Shown: positions 24,550-34,437, counted from the stretch's first letter. The stretch is 64,000 nt of DNA from Fulvitalea axinellae (GCF_036492835.1 NZ_AP025314.1:310001-374000), one strand, 5' to 3'. The notes: generated by a model from the letters alone, not told the origin. Program-made: numbers and translations.

Positions 24550-25836
24550 TCAGTCGTTGAGGTTTTCCCCTTTGTTGATTTCCATCTTTACCAGGTCTAT
24601 GCGGTTTTCCTCCATCGACATGATGGTGAAGGTGAAGGGCGAAATCCGGATAATGTCGTTGAGTTCGGGAATGGAGCCTGTCTCGGAGAGAATAAGTCCG
24701 CCGAGGGTGTCGTAGTCTCCGCAGGGGAGCGTCCAAGTGTAGCGTTCGTTCAAGTCGTCTATTTCGTGGCGGGCGCTGAACAGGAAAGTGTTGTCGTTGA
24801 TTTTTCTCTCTTCCCGGTATTCGTTGTCGTGCTCGTCCTGGATTTCTCCGAATATTTCCTCCATTACGTCCTCGATGCTGATAATTCCCGATGTTCCCCC
24901 GTACTCGTCCACAACCAAAGCGATACTTTTCCGTTCGGTGATGAATTTAAGCATTACGTCATTGGCGAGCATTGTTTCGGTAACCAACGGAATCGGGTTG
25001 AGGATGTCCTTAATGGAATCGGGTTGGCTGAACATGCTGTTGGAATGGCAAAAGCCCAACACTTCGTCTATCGTGTCTTTGTACACCAGTACTTTGGAGT
25101 GGCCGGAATCCACAAAGGCTTTTGAAAGCGTTTCGATATCGTCGTTGATATCCACGGCCACCACTTCGGTGCGGGGAATCAGACATTCCCGCACTTTGGT
25201 TTTTTTGAACTCAAGGGCGTTGCTGAAAATCCGGGTGTCCACTTCGTTTTCCTCGGCGGAGGTGTCGTTTACCCTTTCCCGGATGTAGTTATTCAGTTCC
25301 GTACGTCCGAAGGCCGGTTTGGTGTCAGAGTATTCAAGTCGCATTACTTTGGTAATGACAAATTTCGAGAGTCCCATTACCATCCACACAAATGGGTACA
25401 GCAAGTAATACATCAACAGGATAAACGGGGCCGCCGCGGTAAGGGCCCTGTTCGGGTTAACCAGAAAAAGGCTTTTGGGCGTATATTCAGCCGTGAAGAG
25501 AACTATGACGGTGGTGATAATCGTTTGGATCAGAAAGATAGCCAGTTCGTTGGTAAACGGAATAATGTCGTACTGAGCGTTGAGCGATTCCATCAGCTCG
25601 GTCATGTAAATGGTGTACACTACCAGCGATAGGGTGTTGCCGATAAGTGTGGTTCCGATAAACCGGGAGCTTTTTTCGTAAAACTTCGCAATTATATTGG
25701 CCGAAAATTTCCCTTTTTTCCTTTCCAATTCAATCGAGAGCCTGTCGGATGAGACAAAGGCGATCTCCACTCCGGAAAAAAGGGCGGAGAGTAAGAGGCA
25801 AACAAAAATGATGATCAGCGAGTGGGAGTCTTCCAT
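24550..25836 (-). CDS. CNNM/CorC-type (hemolysin family) membrane protein with CBS pair
   Basis: 428 residues. An N-terminal DUF21/CNNM membrane domain (about 1-190) with four hydrophobic segments and ALFSGVEIAFVSSDR, then a tandem CBS pair (about 205-330, PRTEVVAVD and VVDEYGGTSGIISIEDVMEEIFGEI), then a CorC_HlyC domain. Relatives affect Mg2+/Co2+ export, and GldE of gliding bacteria belongs to the same family; without gldD beside it I do not assign GldE. Seven bases separate it from lptC, indicating co-transcription. Confidence 0.88.
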   Translation of the reverse strand: MEDSHSLIIIFVCLLLSALFSGVEIAFVSSDRLSIELERKKGKFSANIIAKFYEKSSRFIGTTLIGNTLSLVVYTIYMTELMESLNAQYDIIPFTNELAIFLIQTIITTVIVLFTAEYTPKSLFLVNPNRALTAAAPFILLMYYLLYPFVWMVMGLSKFVITKVMRLEYSDTKPAFGRTELNNYIRERVNDTSAEENEVDTRIFSNALEFKKTKVRECLIPRTEVVAVDINDDIETLSKAFVDSGHSKVLVYKDTIDEVLGFCHSNSMFSQPDSIKDILNPIPLVTETMLANDVMLKFITERKSIALVVDEYGGTSGIISIEDVMEEIFGEIQDEHDNEYREERKINDNTFLFSARHEIDDLNERYTWTLPCGDYDTLGGLILSETGSIPELNDIIRISPFTFTIMSMEENRIDLVKMEINKGENLND

Positions 25837-25843
25837 GGATTAT

Positions 25844-26515
25844 TTATGGGACGATTGGTTCGGTCTTTAAATCGGTGGTTTTGAGTTTATGTTTCTCCGG
25901 GGCGAGAAGCTCCGGTTTTACGGGAGCTTTCAGGCTGTCGGAGGCGTTGTTCTCGTTCTCTTTTTCCTTTTCTTCGTCAATGCTAAATTCATGCTTGGAG
26001 TTCTCGATGCTGTAATCGGAGAAATCTTCCATGGCCCAGAAACGGTCGCCGGTACTGACGTCGGTTCCCTGCACTAGCCGTACGAAGCGGTCGGTGTAGA
26101 ACTTCTTTTCTTTCCTGTCCCAGAACAGTTCGTCGGTGAAAAGCTTGTTGCCTTCCTTGATGTTTATAACGCGGACATCGCCTACGGCGTGCCAAAGTTT
26201 CTTTTTCGGATCAAAAGTGCAGGAATCCGCCTGGATGGTGGCGGAGAGCTGGCCGTCCTTTTCGTAGTTTTCCAAGTAAAGGCCTTTCGGGTACACTTCG
26301 TTGCCGTTTTCGAAAATTTGCCTTATGGGGAATTTGGCGTAGTAAACGAGCGCACTGTCTTCGGTAAAAAATATCTCGGCGTCGCGCATTTCCATAACGG
26401 GGCCTTCGTAAGCTTTGGCAGGCAAGTCACTGCCACGTTCTCCGCAAGCGGAGAGCAGGGCCACGGTGGCGAAGATAATGAAGGCGTAAAAACGTGTACT
26501 TATGCTTGTTATCAT
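25844..26515 (-). CDS. lptC: LPS-export periplasmic protein LptC
   Basis: 223 residues. Lipoprotein-type signal (LLSAC, Cys24) and an LptC beta-jellyroll pattern: AEIFFTEDSALVYYAKFPIRQIFENG, then YPKGLYLENY, SATIQADS and VINIKEGNKLFTDELFWDRKEKKFYTD. In Bacteroidota LptC is often lipid-anchored as here. The C-terminal 50 residues are a charged, low-complexity extension (EKEKENENNASDSLKAP). It works with LptB2FG, LptA and LptD to carry LPS to the outer membrane; the other components are not in the window. Confidence 0.85.
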   Translation of the reverse strand: MITSISTRFYAFIIFATVALLSACGERGSDLPAKAYEGPVMEMRDAEIFFTEDSALVYYAKFPIRQIFENGNEVYPKGLYLENYEKDGQLSATIQADSCTFDPKKKLWHAVGDVRVINIKEGNKLFTDELFWDRKEKKFYTDRFVRLVQGTDVSTGDRFWAMEDFSDYSIENSKHEFSIDEEKEKENENNASDSLKAPVKPELLAPEKHKLKTTDLKTEPIVP

Positions 26516-26571
26516 TGGTCTGCGAAAGCGTGATTGCGTTTTTTCAAGTAATGTTCGTTACCCTTAAAACG

Positions 26572-26602
26572 AAAAAACGGTCACCGCTTATGCGATGACC
26601 GT
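26572..26602 (-). terminator. Terminator after the first TPR gene
   Basis: Arms 26577-26583 and 26596-26602 (ACGGTCA) plus three further inner pairs across a mismatch; a six-T run follows on the minus strand. It separates lptC from the upstream TPR gene. Confidence 0.8.
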
Positions 26603-26622
26603 CTAAAAATAGTGATTTAATA

Positions 26623-27921
26623 TTATCTTCTCTGCAAAGTAGCGCTCGTATTTATCCAGCAACCTACTTGGATCTTGTCACCTTCGTTGAGGTTTTCGCT
26701 GAAGATATCCTCAGAAGAAGGGAATTGCTGCTTAGCAACGTTCATTTTGGCAGTGTTTCCGGCTTTCTTGAACATCTCGTAAGCGGCCAAGAAAACAGCG
26801 CGGTCTTTCACGCGGCTTTTACCTTGCTTGCAAGACTCGTACGACTGCATGTAAAGGTTACCTACCAAAGTGTAAGCGTCTTTGTTTACGCTAGCGTCAG
26901 TTTTGGCTGCTTCGAAAGCGAGTCTTCTGGCTTCAGATTTAGAAGAGGCGGCTTTAGACCTTGCTTTGATAAGGTACAGCTCGGCTTTTTTGGCCGGCTC
27001 TGTCTCCAGGCTCAAAGCTTGCTCGATAAACGGAGCTGCCTCGGCGCCTTTCTTGTCCTTGAGGTATCTCTTGGCGATGTTTTTGGCCAAAGCGGCGCTT
27101 GGAGTGTGCTTGTTAAGCACGATCATCGACTCTACGAAGTAAGGCTCGCTGATACATTCGGCCTGCATAGAGAGTTTGAAAACGTACTGAGCGGCTTTAA
27201 GCTGAGCTTCGCCTTCAGACGATTCCATTTTAGGAACGAATTTGTCCTTGATAAGGTCGCAGTTGATTTTCACCATTGCGTTAAGCATCTGGTTTACTTT
27301 CTGCTCGTATTTCGCTACGTTTTTGCCGGCTTCTTTTTGGGCGGCGAACACGTTGCTTACCTTGTCGTAAGCGTCAAGGATTTGCTCTTCGGTGTACTCT
27401 GTACCTCCACGTTTCTTTTGGTACATCATGTAGATGACGCTTTGCGCGATGTGAGGGTAAGTCTTTGGCCCCATGAGTTCCATGGTCTTCAATCCCGACT
27501 CCAATACGAAGTCATATTTCGAAGAGTCCTTAGCCCAGGCTTTGTAAGCGGCGTTGGCGATCTGTGGGTAAACGGTTTTCTCGCTTCCGAAACGTTCGAT
27601 ACGCTCTTGGTAGAGCTTAACCAAAGTTTCGGTGAGCTCGCTCTTCTTGGCTTTGTCAGGAGCGCTGGCTACGAGTCCTTTGTAGATTTTTCCACCGTCA
27701 ATATAGATAGCCTTGTTTAGGTCTGGGCAGTTCTCGTGCAACCAAGTGAATGGCTCGAGTGCGTCGGCGTAGTTTTTCGCCTTCACGTTGTCGTGCATCA
27801 GCACGTACTTCTCCTTGGCCATAGCGGTATCGGCCGGCCATTTCCAATTTTGCGCATTTGCGGCAGTCGCCATGGCGATTGCCAAAAATGCGAGTATGAG
27901 CTTTCTTCCGTAAGTTCCCAT
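26623..27921 (-). CDS. Secreted TPR-repeat protein, paralogue A
   Basis: 432 residues with signal peptide (cut near ANAQ, residue 24). The mature protein opens with NWKWPAD and is almost all helical, with TPR-like units such as KNYADALEPFTWLHENCPDLNK and SEARRLAFEAAKTDASVNKDAYTLVGN; a short conserved ending reads GDKIQVGCWIN. It shares the whole architecture, including the ending, with the next gene. Both lie between the outer membrane protein gene and lptC, a position where Bacteroidota usually have one TPR gene. Role in envelope assembly is inference. Confidence 0.85.
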   Translation of the reverse strand: MGTYGRKLILAFLAIAMATAANAQNWKWPADTAMAKEKYVLMHDNVKAKNYADALEPFTWLHENCPDLNKAIYIDGGKIYKGLVASAPDKAKKSELTETLVKLYQERIERFGSEKTVYPQIANAAYKAWAKDSSKYDFVLESGLKTMELMGPKTYPHIAQSVIYMMYQKKRGGTEYTEEQILDAYDKVSNVFAAQKEAGKNVAKYEQKVNQMLNAMVKINCDLIKDKFVPKMESSEGEAQLKAAQYVFKLSMQAECISEPYFVESMIVLNKHTPSAALAKNIAKRYLKDKKGAEAAPFIEQALSLETEPAKKAELYLIKARSKAASSKSEARRLAFEAAKTDASVNKDAYTLVGNLYMQSYESCKQGKSRVKDRAVFLAAYEMFKKAGNTAKMNVAKQQFPSSEDIFSENLNEGDKIQVGCWINTSATLQRR

Positions 27922-28013
27922 AGGTCGATATCGTTGTTTTGTTAAGTTATAGTTTCTCGATACTATCTTTTGTGTTCTATAAACGTCGAATTTAGTAAGA
28001 AATTGGCAGAATG

Positions 28014-28041
28014 AAAAAAGGCTTGTCCCGCTGACAAGCCT
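28014..28041 (-). terminator. Terminator after the second TPR gene
   Basis: Perfect 9-bp arms AGGCTTGTC (28019-28027) and complement (28033-28041) with a six-T run on the minus strand. Confidence 0.9.
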
Positions 28042-28093
28042 CAGAAGCCGATAAGGGCCAATATTTTACCGAAAAAAATAAGAAATCTTTAGT

Positions 28094-29404
28094 TCATCGG
28101 GCTCTTACGGTGGCGGTTACGTTAATCCAGCACCCAACTTTTATTTTCGAGCCTTCGTCAATATTGTACGAAAAGAGCTCTTCTTTGGACGGAAATTGGG
28201 CTTTTGCGTTGGCCATTCCCTTCTTGTCTCCGGCTTTCAGGTACATGTCGTAGGCGGCCAGAAACACTGCCCGGTCGGCCACTTTGCTTACGCCTTTTTT
28301 GCATTGCTGATATGACCCGAAGTAAAGGTTGCCGACAAAGGTGTAGGCTTCTTTGCGCGACGGATCGACAGCCACGGCTTTGAAAGCGTATTCTCGGGCT
28401 TTCGTCTTTAGCTGTTTATGGTAGTAAACGCTGGCCTTGAGCATATAAATGTCAGCTTTGTCTTCGGAGTCTTCGGCTTTGGGCAAAGCCATGTCCAGGT
28501 ATTTGAGTGCGTCGTCGTAATCTTTTTTTGTTATCAGGTCTCTGCCGATAAGTTTGGCGAGTCCGAAAGTAGGTTGGTTTTGGTACACGACTTTGGCCGC
28601 GTCAATGAAGACGGGCAATTCGATGCATTTCACAGCCAAGGCTAGCTTGAATATGTTTTGGGCCAAACGCAGATCCGTCGGGTTCTTTTTGAACTTGGGC
28701 GCCAAAGTTTCGGCTATGAACGCACAGTTAACCTCTACGGTTTTTGTGAGCAGTTCGTCGATTCGGCCTTGGGCTTGGTCTATTTTCGCTGGATTCTTTG
28801 AGGTTTTTCGCCCTTCGGCCAATACCGCTGTGATTCTATCGTAGAGATCCACCACTTGCAGGTCCGTAAGTGGGCCACCGGATTTTTTGTATCTCGAAAT
28901 CACATTCATGTACGGTTCGGCCAGATACAGCGGAATCGTGTTGTTGTTGGCTTCGAAAGCTTTGGTGAATAAGGTGTAGAGGTATTCGTTTTTGCTTTTG
29001 TCTTTGTAAAAAAACTTGTAGGCCGAATAGGCTTTCCGTACAAGGACATTGGCTTCGTCTCCGTAATATTTGATTCGGAGATCGTAAAGCAATAAGGTGG
29101 AGTCTTGAAAGACTTTTTTCTGGGCGGCGTTCTGTTCCGTACGGGCCAAGTTTTCGTAGATTTTCACGCCGTTGATGTACAACGACTTGTTGAGGTCCGG
29201 CACGGTGCGCAACAGCCAATTAAGCGGCGCGCGGCAATTATTATACTGGCCTTGTTTGAGGTAGTCGGTGTAGAGTACGTTCTCCTCGGTTGCTTTTTCC
29301 TTGAGTTGCGGATCCGAAGGCCAGTTCCAGCCGGCTTGCGCAAAGGTGACCGTTGCGCAAGCCAGAGTTAGAACTATGCTCAGGGTGAGGCTTTTGATTC
29401 CCAT
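28094..29404 (-). CDS. Secreted TPR-repeat protein, paralogue B
   Basis: 436 residues, signal peptide cut near TFAQ (about residue 23), mature N-terminus AGWNWPSD. TPR-like helices (YNNCRAPLNWLLRTVPDLNK, KEAYTFVGNLYFGSYQQCKK, DRAVFLAAYDMYLKAGDKKG) align throughout with paralogue A, as does the ending GSKIKVGCWIN. It starts 18 bp after the outer membrane protein gene and so belongs to the coaX-led operon, which ends here at a terminator. Confidence 0.85.
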   Translation of the reverse strand: MGIKSLTLSIVLTLACATVTFAQAGWNWPSDPQLKEKATEENVLYTDYLKQGQYNNCRAPLNWLLRTVPDLNKSLYINGVKIYENLARTEQNAAQKKVFQDSTLLLYDLRIKYYGDEANVLVRKAYSAYKFFYKDKSKNEYLYTLFTKAFEANNNTIPLYLAEPYMNVISRYKKSGGPLTDLQVVDLYDRITAVLAEGRKTSKNPAKIDQAQGRIDELLTKTVEVNCAFIAETLAPKFKKNPTDLRLAQNIFKLALAVKCIELPVFIDAAKVVYQNQPTFGLAKLIGRDLITKKDYDDALKYLDMALPKAEDSEDKADIYMLKASVYYHKQLKTKAREYAFKAVAVDPSRKEAYTFVGNLYFGSYQQCKKGVSKVADRAVFLAAYDMYLKAGDKKGMANAKAQFPSKEELFSYNIDEGSKIKVGCWINVTATVRAR

Positions 29405-29422
29405 AGTATTTTATGGTTTGGT

Positions 29423-30769
29423 TTAGTCATACTTTCTCCTCCTAAACCAAGAATCATCCCCAAAGGTCAGCCCAACGCTGATTTGAAAGTAATTTTCTTT
29501 GATAAGTGCATCACTGGTGGTGCCTCTTGTACCAAATGTGAAAGCTGTGTTGATAGACGAGAAGTACCTGGCGTACGCACTCGGGTTTACGAGCGGAGCT
29601 TGCACACCGAAGGTCAGTCCTTTGTCGGTAATTTGTTTTCCTTTGATCTCGATCGGTGTTTCCTCATAGTAGGCGCCAGCGCTGAAGGTCATTCTTTTGA
29701 TGTAAGAGAAAGACCTGTAGTCCGGAATAAAGTATCCCCCTACCGCAAATCGATAGCTGTTAGTAAGGTCTTTTTCGCTGTAAGGGTTTTTCTCATTCGT
29801 GTACTTTGACCAATCGCTGTTCGTGAAATCTACGCCGAGCATCCATCTAGACGGGTTGCTGAAAGATAATCCGAAACCGAGCTCGCTAGGTATCTTGGCG
29901 GTATAGCTGGAGTTGCTGCTAGAAATTGTTTCGTAAAGCGGAGAGTCGGGATCCTCACTCTGCGGTCTGGTCTGCACTTCCCTTGCAAAGTCTACATTGA
30001 AATCGCCGTAGTGCCTATACACAGCGCCCAAGTGCCCGTAAAGGGTTTTGGAGAACTTGTGATCGTAGGCAACACCGAGATCGAAGGAGAATTTGCTGTA
30101 CTCGTATATATCTTCCCAAGCGCCGATAGTATTGAAAACAATGGCCTTGTCGCGCTCAAGCGGATCGTCGCTGTCTTGTCTTGTGTCGTAAGGTGTCAGG
30201 ACCTCTTCGTTGGAAATTGTCCCGAAGAAGTAATTTCCGGATACTCCGACACTAAGCCCTTTCCACAAGCGTACGCCCGTAGACAAAAACACTTGGTTGA
30301 TACCTCCTGACCCTCGCCTTTTGAATTTGTCAAGAATATATTTTTTGTCAGGGTTTTCTGTCTGGCCAAAGACTTCGTTGTCAACGTTGCTGTAAGGTTG
30401 AAGTCCAGCGGCAATAGTCCACATGCCTGGCTTTATGGGCAGGGAGATAGCGAGATTAGTAAGTTGTGCGTCGCTGTTGGTTTGGCTAATGTCCGAATTT
30501 TCGGCCGTACGCTTCTCATACAGCATGCCTATATCGAACAGGGTATATCTGTTGTTGACGAGCAACGCGGGGTTCACGGTATTTATGAAAAGAGGCGATC
30601 CGCCACTGATACCCACACCACCCATAGCATCAAAATTCGCATAGCCGGGCCGTTTCACGGTGCCCACGCCGAGCGCGGAATATGGAGATTTCACTCCCTG
30701 CGCCCAAAGTTGGGTCGCGCTGAGTGCAAAGACTGCCAGTAGCAGCGTTCTAGACGTTAGCTTCAACAT
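29423..30769 (-). CDS. Outer membrane beta-barrel protein downstream of coaX
   Basis: 448 residues from the ATG at 30769, chosen because it begins the signal peptide (cut after LWAQ). The mature protein has alternating hydrophobic/polar strands with aromatic girdle residues and starts GVKSPYSALGVG, the typical FadL/porin-like opening of this conserved Bacteroidota OMP. The C-terminal strand (FQISVGLTFGDDSWFRRRKYD) is followed by a basic tail. Overlaps the 3' end of coaX by 20 bp. Function unknown. Confidence 0.82.
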   Translation of the reverse strand: MLKLTSRTLLLAVFALSATQLWAQGVKSPYSALGVGTVKRPGYANFDAMGGVGISGGSPLFINTVNPALLVNNRYTLFDIGMLYEKRTAENSDISQTNSDAQLTNLAISLPIKPGMWTIAAGLQPYSNVDNEVFGQTENPDKKYILDKFKRRGSGGINQVFLSTGVRLWKGLSVGVSGNYFFGTISNEEVLTPYDTRQDSDDPLERDKAIVFNTIGAWEDIYEYSKFSFDLGVAYDHKFSKTLYGHLGAVYRHYGDFNVDFAREVQTRPQSEDPDSPLYETISSSNSSYTAKIPSELGFGLSFSNPSRWMLGVDFTNSDWSKYTNEKNPYSEKDLTNSYRFAVGGYFIPDYRSFSYIKRMTFSAGAYYEETPIEIKGKQITDKGLTFGVQAPLVNPSAYARYFSSINTAFTFGTRGTTSDALIKENYFQISVGLTFGDDSWFRRRKYD

Positions 30770-31469
30770 TATGCGACAAAATAGAGTTAAGTCCAATCAA
30801 CACTAATTCAGGTTTCACCATCACAGGAGACTCAGTTTCAAGCTCAAAGAACTCACTGTCCCCACCACAGAGAATGACCGCCAAATCTCTGAATTTTTTG
30901 CGGTATTCTCTAATAATCCCTTCAATTTCTAAGCGTAATCCATGCGTAGCGCCACTGCGGAGAGCGTCTTCAGTAGTGCTTCCGGTTAGCGGAACCCGAT
31001 CGCCTGTTTCGATAAGAGGCAACCTTTCCGTGAAATGATTCATGGCCCTGAGGCGCATTCGTAAACCCGGAGAAATGCTACCCCCGTGATACGTGCCTTC
31101 AGCGTCTACGATGTCATAAGTGACACAGGTGCCAATATCGATAACCAAGGCCGGCTTGTCTGTCAAGTGCCGGGCTCCGGCTACGCCGGCGATGCGGTCT
31201 ACGCCCAAAGTCTCAGGTGTTTTGTAAGCTATCCGAAAGGGCAACGGCATAGCATGATGCAGTGTCCAGACGGGCGCTACTTCCGATACGGATTTGACCA
31301 GTGGCTCCGTTTCCGATGAAACAGACGAAAATATTATTTTTTTGGGGTTCAAATCCTTGACTGTTTGGGTAATAAGCTCTTTTTTGAGCGTGATAACCCT
31401 AACGAGTTCCCCGTTTGAGAATAAACCGGCTTTTGTTCGGGTATTCCCTATGTCAATACATAGATTCAT
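30750..31469 (-). CDS. coaX: Type III pantothenate kinase
   Basis: 239 residues with the CoaX ASKHA-fold motifs: phosphate-1 loop DIGNTRTKAG at residues 6-15, GVDRIAGVAGA (about 92-102), VIDIGTCVTYD (about 111-121) and GGSISPGLRMR (about 131-141), plus GGDSEFF near the C-terminus. It phosphorylates pantothenate in the first step of CoA synthesis and is insensitive to CoA feedback in this class. It heads a minus-strand operon and is divergent from anmK, with a shared 168-bp promoter region. Confidence 0.93.
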   Translation of the reverse strand: MNLCIDIGNTRTKAGLFSNGELVRVITLKKELITQTVKDLNPKKIIFSSVSSETEPLVKSVSEVAPVWTLHHAMPLPFRIAYKTPETLGVDRIAGVAGARHLTDKPALVIDIGTCVTYDIVDAEGTYHGGSISPGLRMRLRAMNHFTERLPLIETGDRVPLTGSTTEDALRSGATHGLRLEIEGIIREYRKKFRDLAVILCGGDSEFFELETESPVMVKPELVLIGLNSILSHNVEANV

Positions 31470-31637
31470 TTCAATAATTGTGATATTTTGAGCCGATACG
31501 GGAGGGTATTAAAAAATCTCCAATCAACTAATCATTTAGAATAACGGTCAAAAAATCGTATTATTACCCTTGAGGGCATGATAATTTTCTTGGCCAGCCG
31601 GCAACGTGACGGCATATTTTGTGGTAAAAATACTCGA

Positions 31638-32768
31638 ATGGAAAATATTTCCAATACAGTGTACCGAGTTTTGGGACTTATGTCGGGCACTTCTCTTGAC
31701 GGTCTCGATATGGCCCTTTGCGAATTCAGGAAGGGAGACCAAGGTTGGTCTTACGAGATTCTGGCGGCGGACACTGCCGAGTATGACCCCAAGTTCAGGA
31801 GAATGTTAGCGGATTTGCCGTCGCAAACCGCAGAGGGGTTGGCAATGGCGAATGTGCGTGTCGGGGAGCGATTTGGCCGTTTGGCGAAGGATTTTCTCAA
31901 AAGAACCAGAAAGACCGCCGATTTTGTGGCTTCTCACGGGCATACGGTTTTCCATCAGCCGGACAAAGGTTTGACCCTGCAAGTAGGCGCTGGATATCCG
32001 CTTATGGTGGAGTCCGGATTAAGCGTAATGAACGATTTCCGGTCGCTTGACGTGGCGCTCGGGGGACAGGGCGCTCCGCTTGTTCCTATAGGGGATCGTC
32101 TTCTTTTCGGAAAATATGATTTCCGCCTTAACATAGGAGGCATAGCAAACGTTTCTTACGAGGACAAAGAAGGCGTGACCAAAGCTTTTGATTTGGTTTA
32201 CGCCAATATGGTGCTCAATATGCTGGCGCAACGCCAAGGGATGGAGTTCGACCGGGACGCCGTTTTGGCGACCCAAGGAGAAAGAATCCCTGACCTTGAG
32301 GCCAAGTTGCGCAAATGGTCGTTTCTGGATGAGCCAGCGCCGAAATCGTTGGGTTTCGAACGTATATCCAAGGAATTGTTTCCATTGTTTTCCGATAAAT
32401 ATAAAACGGAAGACTTATTGAGAACGGCTACGGAACATGTATCGGAAGTGTTGGCTAACTCGATTACCGAATTAGCGAAAGCTTCGGAAAAAGGGAACGC
32501 AACGGTTTTGGTTACCGGAGGAGGAGCCAGAAACCCTTTATTAATGGAGCGCCTAAATGAGCTGTTACCCGCAAGTATCGGGACGGTTCCCGAAAGGGGT
32601 GAAATTATAGATTTCAAAGAAGCCCTGATCTTTGCGTTTATGGGAGCCTTGGCGGTTTCGAAAGAAGTGAATGTTTTGTCTAGCGTGACAGGAGCACAAC
32701 AAAATTCAGTTTCAGGGGTGATGTACGACATTAAATCCTTAGTTAATAATGATTATATTAGCGTTTGA
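31638..32768 (+). CDS. anmK: Anhydro-N-acetylmuramic acid kinase
   Basis: 376 residues from the ATG at 31638, which places the nucleotide-binding LMSGTSLDGLD motif near residue 15 as in the family; the open frame extends 20 codons further without support. Other signatures are ASHGHTVFH, NDFRSLDVALGGQGAPLVP, RLNIGGIANV and VTGGGARNP. The enzyme phosphorylates and opens 1,6-anhydroMurNAc to MurNAc-6-phosphate during peptidoglycan recycling. The MurQ etherase is not in the window. Confidence 0.95.
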   Translation: MENISNTVYRVLGLMSGTSLDGLDMALCEFRKGDQGWSYEILAADTAEYDPKFRRMLADLPSQTAEGLAMANVRVGERFGRLAKDFLKRTRKTADFVASHGHTVFHQPDKGLTLQVGAGYPLMVESGLSVMNDFRSLDVALGGQGAPLVPIGDRLLFGKYDFRLNIGGIANVSYEDKEGVTKAFDLVYANMVLNMLAQRQGMEFDRDAVLATQGERIPDLEAKLRKWSFLDEPAPKSLGFERISKELFPLFSDKYKTEDLLRTATEHVSEVLANSITELAKASEKGNATVLVTGGGARNPLLMERLNELLPASIGTVPERGEIIDFKEALIFAFMGALAVSKEVNVLSSVTGAQQNSVSGVMYDIKSLVNNDYISV

Positions 32769-32877
32769 GTAAGGTCAGGTATTGTGCCCGTATAGGGATG
32801 TTGGAAATTGTTTAAATGAATGTAAATTGAATTTTAAACTGTTTGTGTTTTTAGTTTGAGAAAGAATCTGACGTGAT

Positions 32878-34392
32878 ATGAAAAATATACTGATTGTTTT
32901 TTTATTGGCCTGTTCGGTGATTGGAGCCGTTTCCTTGCCACATTCAGCGATGGCCTCCGCACCAGCTTTGGCTTATGTTTCGGGAGAGGCACAACATGCA
33001 TCCGCGGACGAGGAGAAGGACAAAGTAACGGAGTATACGGAGATTGACCAAGGAGAGGCCGCGCACCACGAAGCGCCGGCTTGGATGGTAATCCCTTTTG
33101 TCGTCTTGTTGCTGATGATAGCCACCGGGCCGCTGTTTTACGAAAAATTCTGGCACCATAACTATCCTAAAGTAGCCGTTGGTTTGGCTACGGTAGTAGT
33201 GCTATATTACCTTTTTGTAATCCATAACACGCACGCTCCTGTACACGCATTGGCTGAGTACGTGCAGTTTATTGCGCTGATTGGGTCATTGTATATCGCT
33301 TCGGGCGGTATTATGATCAAGGTTGACAAGCCGGGAATACCGATGACCAACGTAATGTTGTTGTTGTTGGGAGCCGTAATTTCCAACCTTATAGGAACCA
33401 CAGGAGCTTCGATGTTGTTGATCCGTCCGTTTATCCGATTGAACAAAGGTCGTGTACGTCCTTATCACATCGTGTTCTTTATCTTTATGGTAAGTAATGT
33501 CGGTGGAGCGCTTACTCCTATCGGTGACCCTCCATTGTTCCTCGGGTTTTTGAAAGGCGTGCCTTTCGGCTGGACTTTGGTTCATAACCTGATTCCTTGG
33601 GTAGTGGCATTGTTAGTTTTGGCTGCGATCTTTTATGTTTTCGATACTAAAAACAAAGCGCAGGACAGCGATACCGCTGAATATTCCGGTAAAATTTCGC
33701 TTGTCGGAACAAAGAATTTCCTTTGGTTGATCGTGATTATAATCGCCGTTTTCATTGACCCGAACGTATTTGAATGGGTTCCGGGAATCGAGTATGACGG
33801 AGCGAAGATTTCATTCGTAAGGGAATTGATTATGGGTGTTGCGGCGATTTGCTCGTATAAATTCGCCAGCAAAGAAGCACTTTCGGGCAATGAATTCAAC
33901 TTTGAGCCTATCCGTGAGGTTGCGTTTATCTTTATCGGAATCTTCGGGACAATGATGCCTGCCTTAGAATTGGTTGGCGCGTTTGCCGCGTCTGACGCTG
34001 GAGTACAGCTGATCACGCACAACACATTGTACTGGGGAACTGGTTTCTTGTCGGGCTTCCTGGATAACGCCCCTACTTACCTCAACTTCTTGGCCGCGGC
34101 GATGGCTTCTCAAGGGGCTTCGATTTCGAATCCTGCGGAAGTATCGGCGTTTGCCGCCGGAGCGGAGCAGTTTACGGCTTCGGTATTACAGCTTAGGGCC
34201 ATTTCGATCGGTGCCGTATTCTTTGGAGCGATGACTTATATCGGAAACGGGCCGAACTTTATGGTACGTTCTATCGCCGAGCAATCTGGCGTGAAGATGC
34301 CTTCGTTCTTCGCTTACATCACACGGTACTCATTGCCGATTTTGGTGCCTGTTTTGGTATTGACTTGGTTGTTTTTCTTCGCCTTCGTCTAA
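32878..34392 (+). CDS. nhaD: NhaD-type sodium:proton antiporter
   Basis: 504 residues. A cleavable signal-like N-terminus and a His/Glu-rich extracytoplasmic segment (about 40-68) precede about 11-12 membrane helices of the ion-transporter superfamily. Motifs include SNLIGTTGASMLLIRP, SNVGGALTPIGDPPLFLGF and SGFLDNAPTYLNFL, the polar helix-breaking signatures of NhaD/ArsB-type carriers. Predicted to expel Na+ (or Li+) in exchange for protons, fitting a marine organism. Single gene with its own terminator. Confidence 0.88.
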   Translation: MKNILIVFLLACSVIGAVSLPHSAMASAPALAYVSGEAQHASADEEKDKVTEYTEIDQGEAAHHEAPAWMVIPFVVLLLMIATGPLFYEKFWHHNYPKVAVGLATVVVLYYLFVIHNTHAPVHALAEYVQFIALIGSLYIASGGIMIKVDKPGIPMTNVMLLLLGAVISNLIGTTGASMLLIRPFIRLNKGRVRPYHIVFFIFMVSNVGGALTPIGDPPLFLGFLKGVPFGWTLVHNLIPWVVALLVLAAIFYVFDTKNKAQDSDTAEYSGKISLVGTKNFLWLIVIIIAVFIDPNVFEWVPGIEYDGAKISFVRELIMGVAAICSYKFASKEALSGNEFNFEPIREVAFIFIGIFGTMMPALELVGAFAASDAGVQLITHNTLYWGTGFLSGFLDNAPTYLNFLAAAMASQGASISNPAEVSAFAAGAEQFTASVLQLRAISIGAVFFGAMTYIGNGPNFMVRSIAEQSGVKMPSFFAYITRYSLPILVPVLVLTWLFFFAFV

Positions 34393-34437
34393 GAGCGGCG
34401 ACATAAAAATAAAGGCCTATTGTGGGCCGAAAAACTC

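Noticed and set aside
26668..27720. 350-codon plus-strand frame opposite TPR paralogue A
   Set aside because: Antisense shadow of a conserved TPR gene.
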